64,000 nucleotides of DNA from DAOUJI01 sp965224415 (GCA_965224415.1 CBDCZB010000005.1:310001-374000); one strand, 5' to 3'. Counted from the first letter of the stretch, positions 1-9,031 are shown. Notes: generated by a model from the letters alone, not told the origin. Translations and numbers: made by a program.

Positions 1-1385
1 CGGCGTTTGTGCCAGTCAGTGGCTTGCTCATAGGCGTAGGCTGCTCTCAAGACCGTAGGTTCGTCGAATGGGCGACCAGCAAGTTGCAGCCCGATAGGCA
101 GCCCCTCATCGGAGAAACCGCAAGGCACGGTCACGGCTGGATTCCCGTTCAGATTGAAGGGCCGCGTGTACTGGGTCAGCACCGGGGTAGACGCCAGTGT
201 CACGTCTCCGATTTGGACTTCACCAGCTCCAATCGCGTGGGCCGTTATGGGCAATGTTGGTCCCGCCAGGATGTCAAAGTCCTGGAAGATGCGGCGGGTC
301 TCCTCCAGAAACAGGGTGCGGGCCCGTTGCGCTTCCACATAGTCGGCTCCCGACACGAAGAACCCTGCCTCCAGACGCAGCCTGACCGCGGGCGGCAACT
401 CGGGCCCGTGGGAGGCAAGAATCTTGCGGTGGAAGGCCGCCGACTCGGCCATGAGTATGGTGGTGGAGATGGACATGGAGTGGCGATGGATGGGCCATGA
501 CGCCTCTCTGACGTCGGCGCCCAGATCGTCCAAAGTGTTCAGGGCCGACCGTACAGCCGACCCGACTTGAGAGTCTAAGGCCTCCTCAAAGAATTCCTTC
601 ACTATGCCGACCCGCAAGCCCTTGATGCCTTCTGCTAGACCAGCCGTATAGTCCGGCGATACGGGGCTTGCCGGATCATGCCCCGTCAGAGCGTTCATGG
701 CCAGTGCACAGTCTTCGACGGTGCGGGTCATGGGCCCCGGGTGGTCCAGGGACCATGACAGAGGCGTGATTCCACGGAGGGACAGCCTTCCGTAGGTGGG
801 CTTCAGCCCGACAAGGCCACACAACGAGCTGGGGATGCGGACTGAGCCGCCGGTGTCGGTGCCCATGCTCAAGACGCATTGTCCCGACGCGGTCGCCGAA
901 CCGGAGCCGCCGCTCGAGCCTCCGGCGATGCGCGACGGGTCCCAAGGATTGTGCATGTCGCCGTAGTCTGGGTTCTCACCCTGGGGACCGTAGGCCAGAG
1001 GATGGAGGTTCAGCTTGCCCAGGAGGACCGCCCCCGCCACCCGGAACCTTGCACCCACGTCGGAGTCGTAATCGGGCGTGAATCCATCGTATATCCGCAC
1101 CCCGGAAGTGTTCTTTACGCCCTTTACGTAGAAGAGGTCCTTCAGACCGATGGGGATGCCGTGCAAGGGGCCTCGGTAGTGGCCTGATGCGATCTCGGCG
1201 TCGGCCCGTCGTGCAGCATCCAGGGCCGCTTCAGGCATGAATGTGATGAAAGAGTTCAGCACCGGCTCCAGGGCCTCGCAGCGTTCCAGGTGGGCGCTCG
1301 CAACCTCTACGCAGGAAACCTCCCCGCTTTTTATAAGGTGGGATAGTTCGGAAGCGCTGAGGAAGCACAGATCGTTTGAGTTCAA
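1..1385 (-). CDS. Amidase signature family enzyme (GatA-like), 3' end cut by window edge
   Basis: About 461 residues are visible and only the last few are missing. The amidase signature fold hydrolyses amides with a Lys-cisSer-Ser triad. I read the Lys in an IGLKDLF motif (about residue 82), the Gly/Ser loop GGSSGGSGSA (about 155-165) and the nucleophile loop GTDTGGSVR just after it. The likely start is a TTG at 1385 that overlaps the stop of the upstream vsr gene, with a GGGGAGG ribosome site in front, so the two are translationally coupled. The C-terminal text (GLPIGLQLAGRPFDE) is typical of the family. A real GatA would usually sit near gatB or gatC, and neither is visible, so a stand-alone amidase of unknown substrate is more likely. 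Confidence 0.9.
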   Translation of the reverse strand, partial: MNSNDLCFLSASELSHLIKSGEVSCVEVASAHLERCEALEPVLNSFITFMPEAALDAARRADAEIASGHYRGPLHGIPIGLKDLFYVKGVKNTSGVRIYDGFTPDYDSDVGARFRVAGAVLLGKLNLHPLAYGPQGENPDYGDMHNPWDPSRIAGGSSGGSGSATASGQCVLSMGTDTGGSVRIPSSLCGLVGLKPTYGRLSLRGITPLSWSLDHPGPMTRTVEDCALAMNALTGHDPASPVSPDYTAGLAEGIKGLRVGIVKEFFEEALDSQVGSAVRSALNTLDDLGADVREASWPIHRHSMSISTTILMAESAAFHRKILASHGPELPPAVRLRLEAGFFVSGADYVEAQRARTLFLEETRRIFQDFDILAGPTLPITAHAIGAGEVQIGDVTLASTPVLTQYTRPFNLNGNPAVTVPCGFSDEGLPIGLQLAGRPFDEPTVLRAAYAYEQATDWHKR

Positions 1386-1816
1386 TTCAGTCCCTCCCCG
1401 CTTTCTAAAGCCGCCCGCTTGGATTCCATCGTATCAATCAAACGCTCCAGCTCGGAGCCCAAATCACAGTCCCAGACTATATGGACATCCCACCCCGACT
1501 GCCGCAATTCTTCCTGCCTCGCTTCATCCCTCGCCGCGTTGCGCTCGATTTTGTTGCGCCAGTACTCGGAGTTCCGCACAGGCCACCGGAAACGGCTGCA
1601 CTTGTGTCCGTGCCAAAGGCAGCCGTGGACGAAGACCACGGACCGGTATTTTTTCAGGACTACATCGGGCCGTCCGGGCATCCCGCGTACGTCGACACGA
1701 AACCGGAACCCTCGTCTGTGCAATGCGCTGCGAACCGCAATCTCGGGCCCGGTGTCTCTAGAGCGCACCAACGACATGATGCGGCTGCGTTCTTCAGGAG
1801 AAAACCGTTCCGGCAT
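1382..1816 (-). CDS. vsr: Very short patch repair endonuclease Vsr
   Basis: 144 residues, the usual Vsr length. Vsr nicks DNA 5' of the T in T:G mismatches that arise when 5-methylcytosine deaminates. Visible family motifs are the N-terminal RSRIMSLVRSRDTGPE, the nuclease core RPDVVLKKYRSVVFVHGCLWHGHKC, and FRWPVRNSEYW followed by a KIERN segment. The Cys/His residues around HGCLWHGHKC fit the structural zinc site of the family. The partner would be a cytosine-5 methyltransferase, and one lies on the same strand at 4330-5349, separated by two unrelated genes. The downstream amidase start overlaps the stop codon. Confidence 0.93.
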   Translation of the reverse strand: MPERFSPEERSRIMSLVRSRDTGPEIAVRSALHRRGFRFRVDVRGMPGRPDVVLKKYRSVVFVHGCLWHGHKCSRFRWPVRNSEYWRNKIERNAARDEARQEELRQSGWDVHIVWDCDLGSELERLIDTMESKRAALESGEGLN

Positions 1817-2019
1817 TTACACCAGCCGTCCCCAATCCTAGGCTGACCCAACGAGCCGCCTACATTATAGGGCTAGCCGTGGACCCGAATCCATCATTAA
1901 GTTGGAGGTCACATTACGGGGGTTGCCGAGCCGGAGCGTTTGTTGTGCGCATCAAAACCGGTGGCGCCATGCCAAATTCTAGGCGTTTACAACGCTCGAG
2001 GTATTGCAGTCAGGCAGCG

Positions 2020-2307
2020 TTACACGCCTTCGACTACTATAAGATTGGCGTTGGAGGACTTGTTGAGGAGCTCTTTGAGCTCGGCGTAGTCAGGGGAGCT
2101 TTGCCACTCCCTCACCTGCTCCACACTGTCAAATTCCACCACTACCACCCCCTTCGGCGCCCAATCGCCCTGTATAACCTCGAGGGCACCGTAGCGCGAC
2201 AAGTATTTGCCTCCGTGAGCTGTAACGACCGCAGGCGCACGGTCCCGGTACCTAGCGAAGAGGGCATCATCCGTTACTTGAACATCGGCTATTACATATG
2301 CTGCCAT
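2020..2307 (-). CDS. DUF1330 family protein
   Basis: 95 residues forming one ferredoxin-like alpha/beta domain of the dimeric DUF1330 family, whose function is not settled. Family features are the opening AAYVIADVQVTD, the central HGGKYLSRYG, and WAPKGVVVVEFDS followed by a W-(2)-SPDY segment. The ATG at 2307 has a GGAGAAG ribosome site. It stands alone, about 150 bp downstream of the permease gene and 200 bp upstream of vsr, so the context gives no substrate. Confidence 0.85.
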   Translation of the reverse strand: MAAYVIADVQVTDDALFARYRDRAPAVVTAHGGKYLSRYGALEVIQGDWAPKGVVVVEFDSVEQVREWQSSPDYAELKELLNKSSNANLIVVEGV

Positions 2308-2462
2308 TGCTTCTCCTTCCCTCCTAATTACTGTAACCCGTCTCTCATACTATGGCGTCTCGCGCCAAATTGGAACGATATATGAATCATCCTTGCGTTT
2401 AGGGGCAGGACAACCGAAAACGGCTGGCTGCTCCGCCGTTGCCGTTCATCCGGAAGGCAAGG

Positions 2463-4208
2463 CTAACGGGTGCCTTCGACTTGCACCGTCACTATGTCCA
2501 GGCCATGGTATTTCCGGTGACGCACGGACGAGGCGTAATGCCGCAACAGGCGGAAAGACATCTCGTGTTCCTCCGGGACCTCGGCCTGACTGCCCAGGTC
2601 TGCCAGCCGGTCTTGAAGGTTCTCATCATCGAATACCGACAGGAATTCCATCTCCAGGGTCCCGTCGTTGTGTCGTGCGACGATAATCAACCGCCTAGCG
2701 TTGTCGTCTGCATAGTCATCACTTTGCCGCAACAGACTCGACAGTGTCTCTTCGCCCGCGGCGCGCAGCCGGTCGGTGGAAGCGTCGTTCCAGCCCAGCC
2801 TCCCTGCAATCTCGCTGAGGAACGCGTCAATCTCGGGTTGCACGGAGATGTCCAGCTCGACCTCCAGACGTCTACGCCGGGTGCCCGTCAGTTCAATGAA
2901 CGCAGTCATCAATATGGCGGTGAAGGCCCCAACCGCCATGCCGTTGCCAAGCAGGGCGCCCCATATTCCCACCTCCAGGTTCGGTAAGATTGCCTCATAC
3001 TGAATTCCTACACCAATCCAAAAGGCGAGTCCGACCACTATGGCCTTTCGGAAATCAATGCCGTCTTGGAAGATGGTCCTGATGCCATCCACGAAGAACA
3101 GGCTCATGATAACCATCAAGTAGGCTCCCACCACGGCATTGGGAATTACAAGCACGACGGCCGTTGCCTTGGGCAATAACGCCATAGCCACCAGAAGGAT
3201 CCCGATAACGAACCCAATGTTCCGCGCCGCCACACCGGTGATGCTGATGAGCGATGCGCTAACCCCCGTAAAGACCATGTTGGGCGGCGTCCCGGCAATT
3301 CCAGACAGCAGATTGCCCACTCCATTGACGTTCAGCGCGCCCTGGACTTTACGAAAATCGGTTGCCTGGGGCCGGCGCCGTGAGACCTGTTGAATGACCA
3401 TGCTGCCGCTGATGGCGTCGACGGAAATTACCAGGGCCACCACCACGAACACCGGCAGCAGCGCCCAGAAATGCCCACTCGGCGTTAAATCGAGTCCCGG
3501 CCACCCGCTCTCAGGAAGGCCAATCCAGGTCGCATCGACCACTCTCTGGACCTCGTACAGCCCCAAGAATGCAGCCAATCCGCAGCCCACCCCGATTCCG
3601 ATAAGGGGAGACCATAGCCGCCAAGAGCCTGACGTGCGCAGAGCCAGCGCCCCAGTAACCACCAGGGTCGCCACAGCGATATACAGAACGTCGCTTGGCG
3701 GCGTATCGTCGGGCACGTCCTTAATCAGTTTGAAGGCTACCTGCATCACTGTGGCTGCTGTCAGCATGACAACCGTGCCTGAGACGACCGGCGTAATAAT
3801 CCGGCGGAGCATTGGGAGCCACGCGGACACCGTGAACTGAAAAAGCGAGGAAACGACTATGAGGCTCGCCATCATGGACGGCCCGCCCTCGACCAGGGCC
3901 GTGATGCAGACCGCTATGAAGGTGGGTGATGTGCCCATAATGAGCACATGGCCGGTCCCGAACCGCCCCAACTGCATGGCCTGCAGAGCAGTGGTAACCC
4001 CGCAGATTGCCAGTGCCGCGAAGACCGCCCACGACAAGTAGCTCTCGGATTGGTCGGCGGCCCGGATAACGATGGCCGTGTTCACCACCACCGGCGCCAG
4101 GGCGATCATGACACCCTGCAAGCCTACTCCAACGGACAACAAGGGGGGACAGCGGTCTTCCGGCTCGTATTGGACGGATTCACTTGAACGTTCTTTTGCC
4201 ACGGTCAC
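2463..4208 (-). CDS. NCS2-type nucleobase:cation symporter with C-terminal HATPase-like domain
   Basis: 581 residues. Residues about 20-430 are a polytopic membrane protein of the xanthine/uracil permease (NCS2) family, with repeated hydrophobic segments and typical stretches such as GVGLQGVMIALAP near the start and GNLLSGIAGTPPN in the middle. Residues about 435-581 are soluble. They resemble the histidine-kinase-like ATPase fold of anti-sigma factors (IDAFLSEIAGRLGW, then LRAAGEETLSSLLRQ, ending in LRHYASSV and LDIVTVQV). The Asn expected in the N-box (E-x3-N) is not present near residues 485-490, so ATP binding may be lost. The start is GTG. The transport substrate is probably a purine or pyrimidine but cannot be read. 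Confidence 0.82.
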   Translation of the reverse strand: MTVAKERSSESVQYEPEDRCPPLLSVGVGLQGVMIALAPVVVNTAIVIRAADQSESYLSWAVFAALAICGVTTALQAMQLGRFGTGHVLIMGTSPTFIAVCITALVEGGPSMMASLIVVSSLFQFTVSAWLPMLRRIITPVVSGTVVMLTAATVMQVAFKLIKDVPDDTPPSDVLYIAVATLVVTGALALRTSGSWRLWSPLIGIGVGCGLAAFLGLYEVQRVVDATWIGLPESGWPGLDLTPSGHFWALLPVFVVVALVISVDAISGSMVIQQVSRRRPQATDFRKVQGALNVNGVGNLLSGIAGTPPNMVFTGVSASLISITGVAARNIGFVIGILLVAMALLPKATAVVLVIPNAVVGAYLMVIMSLFFVDGIRTIFQDGIDFRKAIVVGLAFWIGVGIQYEAILPNLEVGIWGALLGNGMAVGAFTAILMTAFIELTGTRRRRLEVELDISVQPEIDAFLSEIAGRLGWNDASTDRLRAAGEETLSSLLRQSDDYADDNARRLIIVARHNDGTLEMEFLSVFDDENLQDRLADLGSQAEVPEEHEMSFRLLRHYASSVRHRKYHGLDIVTVQVEGTR

Positions 4209-4329
4209 ACATGCCTCATCTCGGACGTTAGAACGAAGCTTCTGTCCAGTTCGGCGCGCGGCAGAGGGCTCTAACCGTCTAAGCTAGCCGTCCGTATGCG
4301 AATCCATTCATCGGAGTATCCAACGGCGG

Positions 4330-5349
4330 TTAGAATCCTGCCCTGACCAGAGCCCGTTCATTGACCCTTACCACCTGTTCGATTACCGCTTGCACCATCG
4401 GAGCCGGAACGGCGTTGCCTGCCTGCTTCCGAGTTTGGGAGTCGTTGCAGACGATCTCGTAGGTGTCGGGGAATCCTTGAAGCCGCAGCATCTCCCGAGG
4501 GGTCAGTCGGCGATTCCCGTCCACTAGCAAATAGTTGTAAGACGCGCCCGCCCGTAGAGCGCATGACCATAGGTGGCTGGATATATTACCGGCCTTGTTC
4601 TCATGCCAGATGGCCGGTGATGCTTCTGCCGTGTGGGCTTTGTGCCGCTTATTGCGGATTGTCTCGGACACGAAGTGCTTTGGGTCGGGACTAGGTTCAA
4701 GGATCTCCGACAAGGGCTTTAAGGAGACGTTTTGCTCAGGCCATGGGAACTCATCAAACGGCGTTCGCGTTGCAACTATTATGGTCCGCTCCCGCTTCTG
4801 GGGCAGTCCGAAGTCGAGCGCATTCAGGACTCGATAATCGGCTGAGTAGCCTAGATTTCTGAGGTCCCACAGGATGCGTTTTACGACAGCCTTTTTCTGA
4901 ATGGTTGACAGCTGTTTGACATTCTCTAGGACAATTCCCTGGGGCCGCTTGGTTTCGATGAACCGAAGCAACTCGAAAAACAGCGTCCCCCGTGGGTCAG
5001 CGAACCCCTGTTGACGCCCAATGATGGAAAAGGGCTGACAAGGGAACCCTGCGAACAACAGGTCAAAATGGGGGACGGATTCGGTTTGCAGCCCGACTAT
5101 GTCTCCCGCAGGCCTTAACCCGAAGTTGTGTTCGTAGGCTTTACGGGCTTCCTCGTCGATGTCGCAGGCGAAAACAACCTCGAGGCCCAGGTTTTTCGCG
5201 GCTATATGGAAGCCGCCGATGCCGCAGAAGAAGTCAGAGCAGGTTAACTTGCGTGAACTGGGATGTTCGGGAACGAAGGAAGGTGGATCTGTGGTGGACG
5301 CTACGTCAAATCTGTTCTGCAAAGTAGTCATGACGTTACCGTTTTGCAC
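4330..5349 (-). CDS. dcm: DNA (cytosine-5-)-methyltransferase
   Basis: 339 residues, a complete C5 methyltransferase. Motif I is DFFCGIGGFH (SAM binding), motif IV is GFPCQPFS with the catalytic Cys, motif VI is ENV, and motif VIII is LPQKRERT. The variable target-recognition stretch lies between about 215 and 280, and motif X is GNAVPAPMVQ. The recognition sequence cannot be read. No restriction endonuclease gene is adjacent, so it may be an orphan methyltransferase that pairs with the Vsr gene about 2.5 kb downstream. A second in-frame ATG six codons in is an equally possible start, because neither has a strong ribosome site. Confidence 0.93.
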   Translation of the reverse strand: MQNGNVMTTLQNRFDVASTTDPPSFVPEHPSSRKLTCSDFFCGIGGFHIAAKNLGLEVVFACDIDEEARKAYEHNFGLRPAGDIVGLQTESVPHFDLLFAGFPCQPFSIIGRQQGFADPRGTLFFELLRFIETKRPQGIVLENVKQLSTIQKKAVVKRILWDLRNLGYSADYRVLNALDFGLPQKRERTIIVATRTPFDEFPWPEQNVSLKPLSEILEPSPDPKHFVSETIRNKRHKAHTAEASPAIWHENKAGNISSHLWSCALRAGASYNYLLVDGNRRLTPREMLRLQGFPDTYEIVCNDSQTRKQAGNAVPAPMVQAVIEQVVRVNERALVRAGF

Positions 5350-5424
5350 ATCAACTGCGTGCTGTAGTCAACGATGCACACCCCCGAATCTACCCGATTT
5401 CAGGAGACCCGCAAGCCCCTGATG

Positions 5425-5640
5425 TCACTGATCGCTTCGGGCGGTCTCGGGGTCGGGAAGGGAGAAAAGTCCGGCCGGGGTCAAGCCTGACAGGTCCAGC
5501 TCATGGAACCCCCGTGTAGCCCGAAGCTGCGTCTTGGCGTAGGCGAACAGCTCCTCCATGTGGGCCGTGTCAGTCGTATCCAGCCCGGCGGCGCCGGCCT
5601 GGTGCATGAAGGCTTCCCAGGTAAGCTCTGTCTGCTCCAT
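5425..5640 (-). CDS. Small acidic protein coupled to the aldolase/dehydrogenase
   Basis: 71 residues, not firmly recognised. The ATG lies 2 nt after the stop of the large aldolase/dehydrogenase gene and has no clear ribosome site, so it is probably translated by coupling. The chain looks helical. It ends in a pattern ELDLSGLTPAGLFSLPDP, which weakly recalls the small amidase-partner subunits (GatC/AtzG type), with hydrophobic residues followed by an F-x-x-P tail. That likeness is only by eye. It could be a small accessory subunit of the neighbouring enzyme. Confidence 0.6.
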   Translation of the reverse strand: MEQTELTWEAFMHQAGAAGLDTTDTAHMEELFAYAKTQLRATRGFHELDLSGLTPAGLFSLPDPETARSDQ

Positions 5641-5642
5641 GA

Positions 5643-7703
5643 TTATCGAGGGAAGGCGTCCTTGAGGCCGCCGTCTACGGGGAACATCGCCCCGGTGGTC
5701 TTGGAAGACCTGTCGCTGGCCAGGAACAGAACGGCCTCCGCCACGTCCTCCGAGTAGATGAACTCCTTGAGCAGGTTCCGTTGGCGGTAGAAGTCCGGCA
5801 GGTCATCGGCGCCTATGTTATAGGACTGGGAGCGCTGCTGTTTGACCTCCTCCGACCAGAGGTTGGAACCCTGGAAGATGGCGTCAGGGTTCACGATGTT
5901 GCTTCTGATGCCGTAGTCGCCGTTTTCCACGGCCAGCACCCGGGCCAGCTGCACCTCGGCCGCTTTGGAGGCGCTGTAGGCGCCGAAGTCCTTGCCTGGG
6001 GAGGGTACGTTTTTGGTGCCTATGAAGACCAAGCTGCCGCCGATGGCCTGCTCCTTCATCAGCTTGACCGCTTCTCTGGCCGCCAGGAAGTGGCCCGTTG
6101 TGTTGATGTCGAAAGCCCGCTGCCAGTCGGCCAGAGAGAGCACGTCCACGGCTCCCACGGTGGCTACCCCCGCGTTGGACACCAGGATGTCCAGCCCGCC
6201 GAACGTAAGCCGGGCCAACTGGAACGCGTCGGCCGTTTCAGCCTCGGAGGTCACGTCAAGCCTGCATCCCACCGCCCTCCCGGCGCCGTTGGCCGCATTC
6301 AGGTCCTCGGCCACGGCCTGAGCTCCCTCGCCATCCAGATCGGTGACAACCACATGGGCGCCCTCTGCGGCCAACCGCTGGGCTATGGCCTTGCCTATGC
6401 CGTGGGCCCCGCCGGTCACCAGGACCACCCGGCGGGCCAACTCCTTTTCCGGCGGGGCAAGGGTTAGCTTGTACAGCTCCATGCGCCAGTATTCTGCATC
6501 AAAGGCGTCCTGTGAAGTCAGCGACGTGTAGTCTCCGGCTGACTGGCCGGAACCCATCACCGAGATGGTGTGGTGGTAAATGTCGCCAGTGACGAGAGCG
6601 GCGCGGCTGTCCCGGCCCGTGCTCCACATTCCCACGCCTGGAACCAGCGCCACTCTGGGGTAGGGGTCCAGCATGGCATGGCCTCCGTCGGTGTGCTCCC
6701 CGTACCAGCGTGAATATTCCTGTGCGTATTCCTCTACTCCAGCGCTGATGGCTTGCCGGATGGCCGACACGTCCTCCGGGTCAGGCGCATCCACCCACAA
6801 GGGACGCCTCTTGGTCTGTATAAGGTGGTCGGGAGTGGCCGGCCCGATGCCGGACAATTCCCTGGCCCGGTCTGACCCGACAAATTCGAGAACGTCCGGG
6901 TCGTCGTCGAACCTGAGGACGGCTTTATTGTTCCTGCTGACCGCTCCTCTCAGAGTGGCAGCCACTGCGGCTGCCACCTCCCGCCGTCTTTCGGTGTCCA
7001 GGGGCCTCTGCTTCAGGACGCCGAACACCTGCTTGCCAGCGGCTTTGGTACGGGTGTAGTCCTCCGCCTGGGTGACCAGGTCGATGTGGATGTCATATGC
7101 CTCTTTGGCCGTGTCACCCCAGGTGAACAGGCCGTGATTGACCAGCACGACGCCTTTGATTGAGGGGTCGCCTCTTACGGCCTGCCCGACCCTCTTGGAA
7201 AGGGTGAACCCGGGCCGAATGTACTCCACTATAGCCAGTGAGTCTCCGTACACCTCATCCAGCACCTGGCTCACGTTGGAGTTGTTGGTCAGCGCCACAA
7301 CTGCGTCGGCGTGGGAGTGGGCGACGCTGGTGTAGGGCAGAAAGGCATGGAGCAGCGTCTCGATGGAGGGCCTTGGGGCGGCGGGGTCCATCATGCACTT
7401 GGCGAGGTAGGCCACCATCTCCTCGTCGGACATCTGTTCCCGGTCGAAGAGGGGCAGAACCTCGTCCAGCCGTAGAGCCGGGAAGTGTCTGCGCTCGATG
7501 GACTTCATGTCAGACCCCGAGCCTTTAATGAGCATGGCCGGAACATCTCGGCCCAGGTGGTCCGTTTCGGTCATCTTAATGGAGGTGTTGCCTCCACCCC
7601 AAACGACAAGAGACGTGTCGACGCCGATGAGTCGGCTCTGGTAGACAAGCTGGTCCAGAGAGTCCATATCGGCGGTTTCGGATTCACTCCAAAGGTTGCG
7701 CAT
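5643..7703 (-). CDS. Bifunctional class II aldolase / short-chain dehydrogenase (RhaD/YuxG type)
   Basis: About 686 residues in two fused domains. Residues about 1-400 are a class II aldolase/adducin domain with metal-binding His residues in VAHSHAD and VLVNHG. Residues about 425-686 are a Rossmann-fold short-chain dehydrogenase with TGGAHGIGKAIA, the SNAG motif, and a Tyr-Lys pair in YSASK. This architecture is known for enzymes that split rhamnulose-1-phosphate-like sugars and then oxidise the lactaldehyde formed. No rhamnose kinase or isomerase is nearby, so the substrate is open. I prefer the ATG at 7703 over the GTG at 7712 because AGGTGG sits five bases before it. Confidence 0.88.
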   Translation of the reverse strand: MRNLWSESETADMDSLDQLVYQSRLIGVDTSLVVWGGGNTSIKMTETDHLGRDVPAMLIKGSGSDMKSIERRHFPALRLDEVLPLFDREQMSDEEMVAYLAKCMMDPAAPRPSIETLLHAFLPYTSVAHSHADAVVALTNNSNVSQVLDEVYGDSLAIVEYIRPGFTLSKRVGQAVRGDPSIKGVVLVNHGLFTWGDTAKEAYDIHIDLVTQAEDYTRTKAAGKQVFGVLKQRPLDTERRREVAAAVAATLRGAVSRNNKAVLRFDDDPDVLEFVGSDRARELSGIGPATPDHLIQTKRRPLWVDAPDPEDVSAIRQAISAGVEEYAQEYSRWYGEHTDGGHAMLDPYPRVALVPGVGMWSTGRDSRAALVTGDIYHHTISVMGSGQSAGDYTSLTSQDAFDAEYWRMELYKLTLAPPEKELARRVVLVTGGAHGIGKAIAQRLAAEGAHVVVTDLDGEGAQAVAEDLNAANGAGRAVGCRLDVTSEAETADAFQLARLTFGGLDILVSNAGVATVGAVDVLSLADWQRAFDINTTGHFLAAREAVKLMKEQAIGGSLVFIGTKNVPSPGKDFGAYSASKAAEVQLARVLAVENGDYGIRSNIVNPDAIFQGSNLWSEEVKQQRSQSYNIGADDLPDFYRQRNLLKEFIYSEDVAEAVLFLASDRSSKTTGAMFPVDGGLKDAFPR

Positions 7704-7733
7704 GGCGTCCACCTATCCTGGTCTATTCAGTGG

Positions 7734-7991
7734 CTAAGGGAGTACGGCTTGGGAGTTTTCAGTTTCAAGGTTGATGGATATGGAACGTTTGCCCCTGTTC
7801 ACCTGCTCGAACAGGGGGTTTACGGAGCCTTCCTTCTTCCACAGCTTAACGTGCCGCACGGGGTCAGCGTAGCCGGGGCGCTCGATCTTTATCACGTCCT
7901 CCCCCAGGTCGGACAGTATGACGCATCCGGCAGGAGCAGCCTCCCAGTTGGCCACTTCCAGAATCTTGATGCCTTCCAACTGTCCCGGCAT
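7734..7991 (-). pseudogene. Truncated CaiB/BaiF (family III) CoA-transferase remnant
   Basis: Only 85 residues remain of a family that normally has about 400. The text LEGIKILEVANWEAAPAGC and LGEDVIKIERPG is the standard N-terminal nucleotide/CoA-binding start, and GKRSISINLETE follows. The reading frame then ends in a stop 30 bases before the aldolase/dehydrogenase gene, and no trace of the catalytic-Asp region or C-terminal half is seen. This looks like an internal deletion that removed most of the gene. Confidence 0.8.
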
Positions 7992-8168
7992 AAATTCTCT
8001 CCTTGGAATCGGAAACCCGGGGCTCGCGAATCGGCGGCGAAACGCTGCTGGAATTAGACATCATCCAGACCGGATTCTGCAAGTCTTTGGACCGCCACAC
8101 AGACGACAAGCTTAGACATAAGACAGGCGCACGGTGCCTCAATTTAAGTTACGCCTGATGGAGAAAAA

Positions 8169-8243
8169 TGGTCGGGGCGGGCAGGTTTGAACTGCCGACC
8201 TCCTGGTCCCAAACCAGGCGCGCTACCACTGCGCCACGCCCCG
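8169..8243 (-). tRNA. tRNA-Pro (TGG anticodon)
   Basis: A full cloverleaf on the minus strand. The 7-bp acceptor stem is CGGGGCG/CGCCCCG, the D stem is GCGC/GCGC, the anticodon stem is CCTGG/CCAGG with loop TTTGGGA, and the T arm is GGCAG-TTCAAAC-CTGCC. The discriminator is A, followed by an encoded CCA. Confidence 0.96.
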
Positions 8244-8328
8244 CCTTGGACAATGCTATAGAAAGGATTTTACAATTTCAATTTCTGCCCGGCAGCAGAA
8301 CCTGGGAGCAGACGACTAATAGGCCGTT

Positions 8329-8892
8329 CTAAGTGTCGAACACCTCGCGCACCGCACAAGTGAAACCCGGCAGCACGTCCAGTCCGTCAAGCGTGTCATC
8401 CTCAGTGAGCGACGCCGCCGCGAGGCCCTCTCGATACACATCCACAATGCGCGAGTCCGGGTTCACCACCCAGACAAGGCGCACTCCGTAACTCAACCAC
8501 ATCAACGCCTTGTCGTTGACCTCTCGCAGGCTGTCGTTGGGGGACACGACCTCCACGACCAAATCGGGGGCCACCTCCGCATAGCCCGTGACCCGCGTGT
8601 CCATAGGGATCTTCTCCGCCGAAAAGTAGGCTATGTCCGGCTCCCGAACGGTGTCCGGGTCGCGTTCCAGCCACACTCCAGAGTCGGAGGCTGTCAGGGA
8701 GCCAAGCTTCAAAGGTTTTGTGAAGGCGCCCAACAGAATGCCCAGATTCATCACGATCCTACCGTGTTCATATCCTGTCGGCATCGTTTCGCAGAGCACT
8801 CCCCGAATCAATTCGCCGCGTACCCCTTCGCTATAAAGCCTCAGCAGGTCCTCGGCGGTCAATCGTCTAGTGTTCACATTTGAAGAAGCCAT
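8329..8892 (-). CDS. Uma2 family (DUF820) putative endonuclease
   Basis: 187 residues of the Uma2/DUF820 family, which has a PD-(D/E)XK nuclease-like fold. Its members are abundant in Chloroflexota and Cyanobacteria and their role is unknown. Family features are LTAEDLLRLYSEG, then RGELIRGVL near the N terminus, VREPDIAYF, and the core APDLVVEVVSPND with a following K in NDKALMWLSYGV. It stands alone between tRNA-Pro and the higBA pair. The family is often copied within a genome and may be mobile, but no ends are visible here. Confidence 0.88.
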   Translation of the reverse strand: MASSNVNTRRLTAEDLLRLYSEGVRGELIRGVLCETMPTGYEHGRIVMNLGILLGAFTKPLKLGSLTASDSGVWLERDPDTVREPDIAYFSAEKIPMDTRVTGYAEVAPDLVVEVVSPNDSLREVNDKALMWLSYGVRLVWVVNPDSRIVDVYREGLAAASLTEDDTLDGLDVLPGFTCAVREVFDT

Positions 8893-8994
8893 CTCCAGCT
8901 CCTTTGCTGAAACCGAGCATCATTATTCTACAGCATCTCGAACTTCTCCAACACCTGTCGCCCCAGCCTTGCTGTTCTTTCCAAATATGCACTC

Positions 8995-9023
8995 TTGACA
9001 TTATTAACGGCAAGCGTTAATAT
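8995..9023 (+). promoter_or_regulatory. higBA promoter with embedded palindromic operator
   Basis: A consensus -35 TTGACA (8995-9000) and a -10 TAATAT (9018-9023) are separated by exactly 17 bases. The spacer and -10 contain a perfect 8-bp inverted repeat, TATTAACG and CGTTAATA, with 5 bases between the arms (9002-9022). This is where a HigA dimer would be expected to bind for autoregulation. Transcription should begin near 9030, almost at the toxin's TTG start codon. Confidence 0.82.
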
Positions 9024-9031
9024 CAAGAGCA

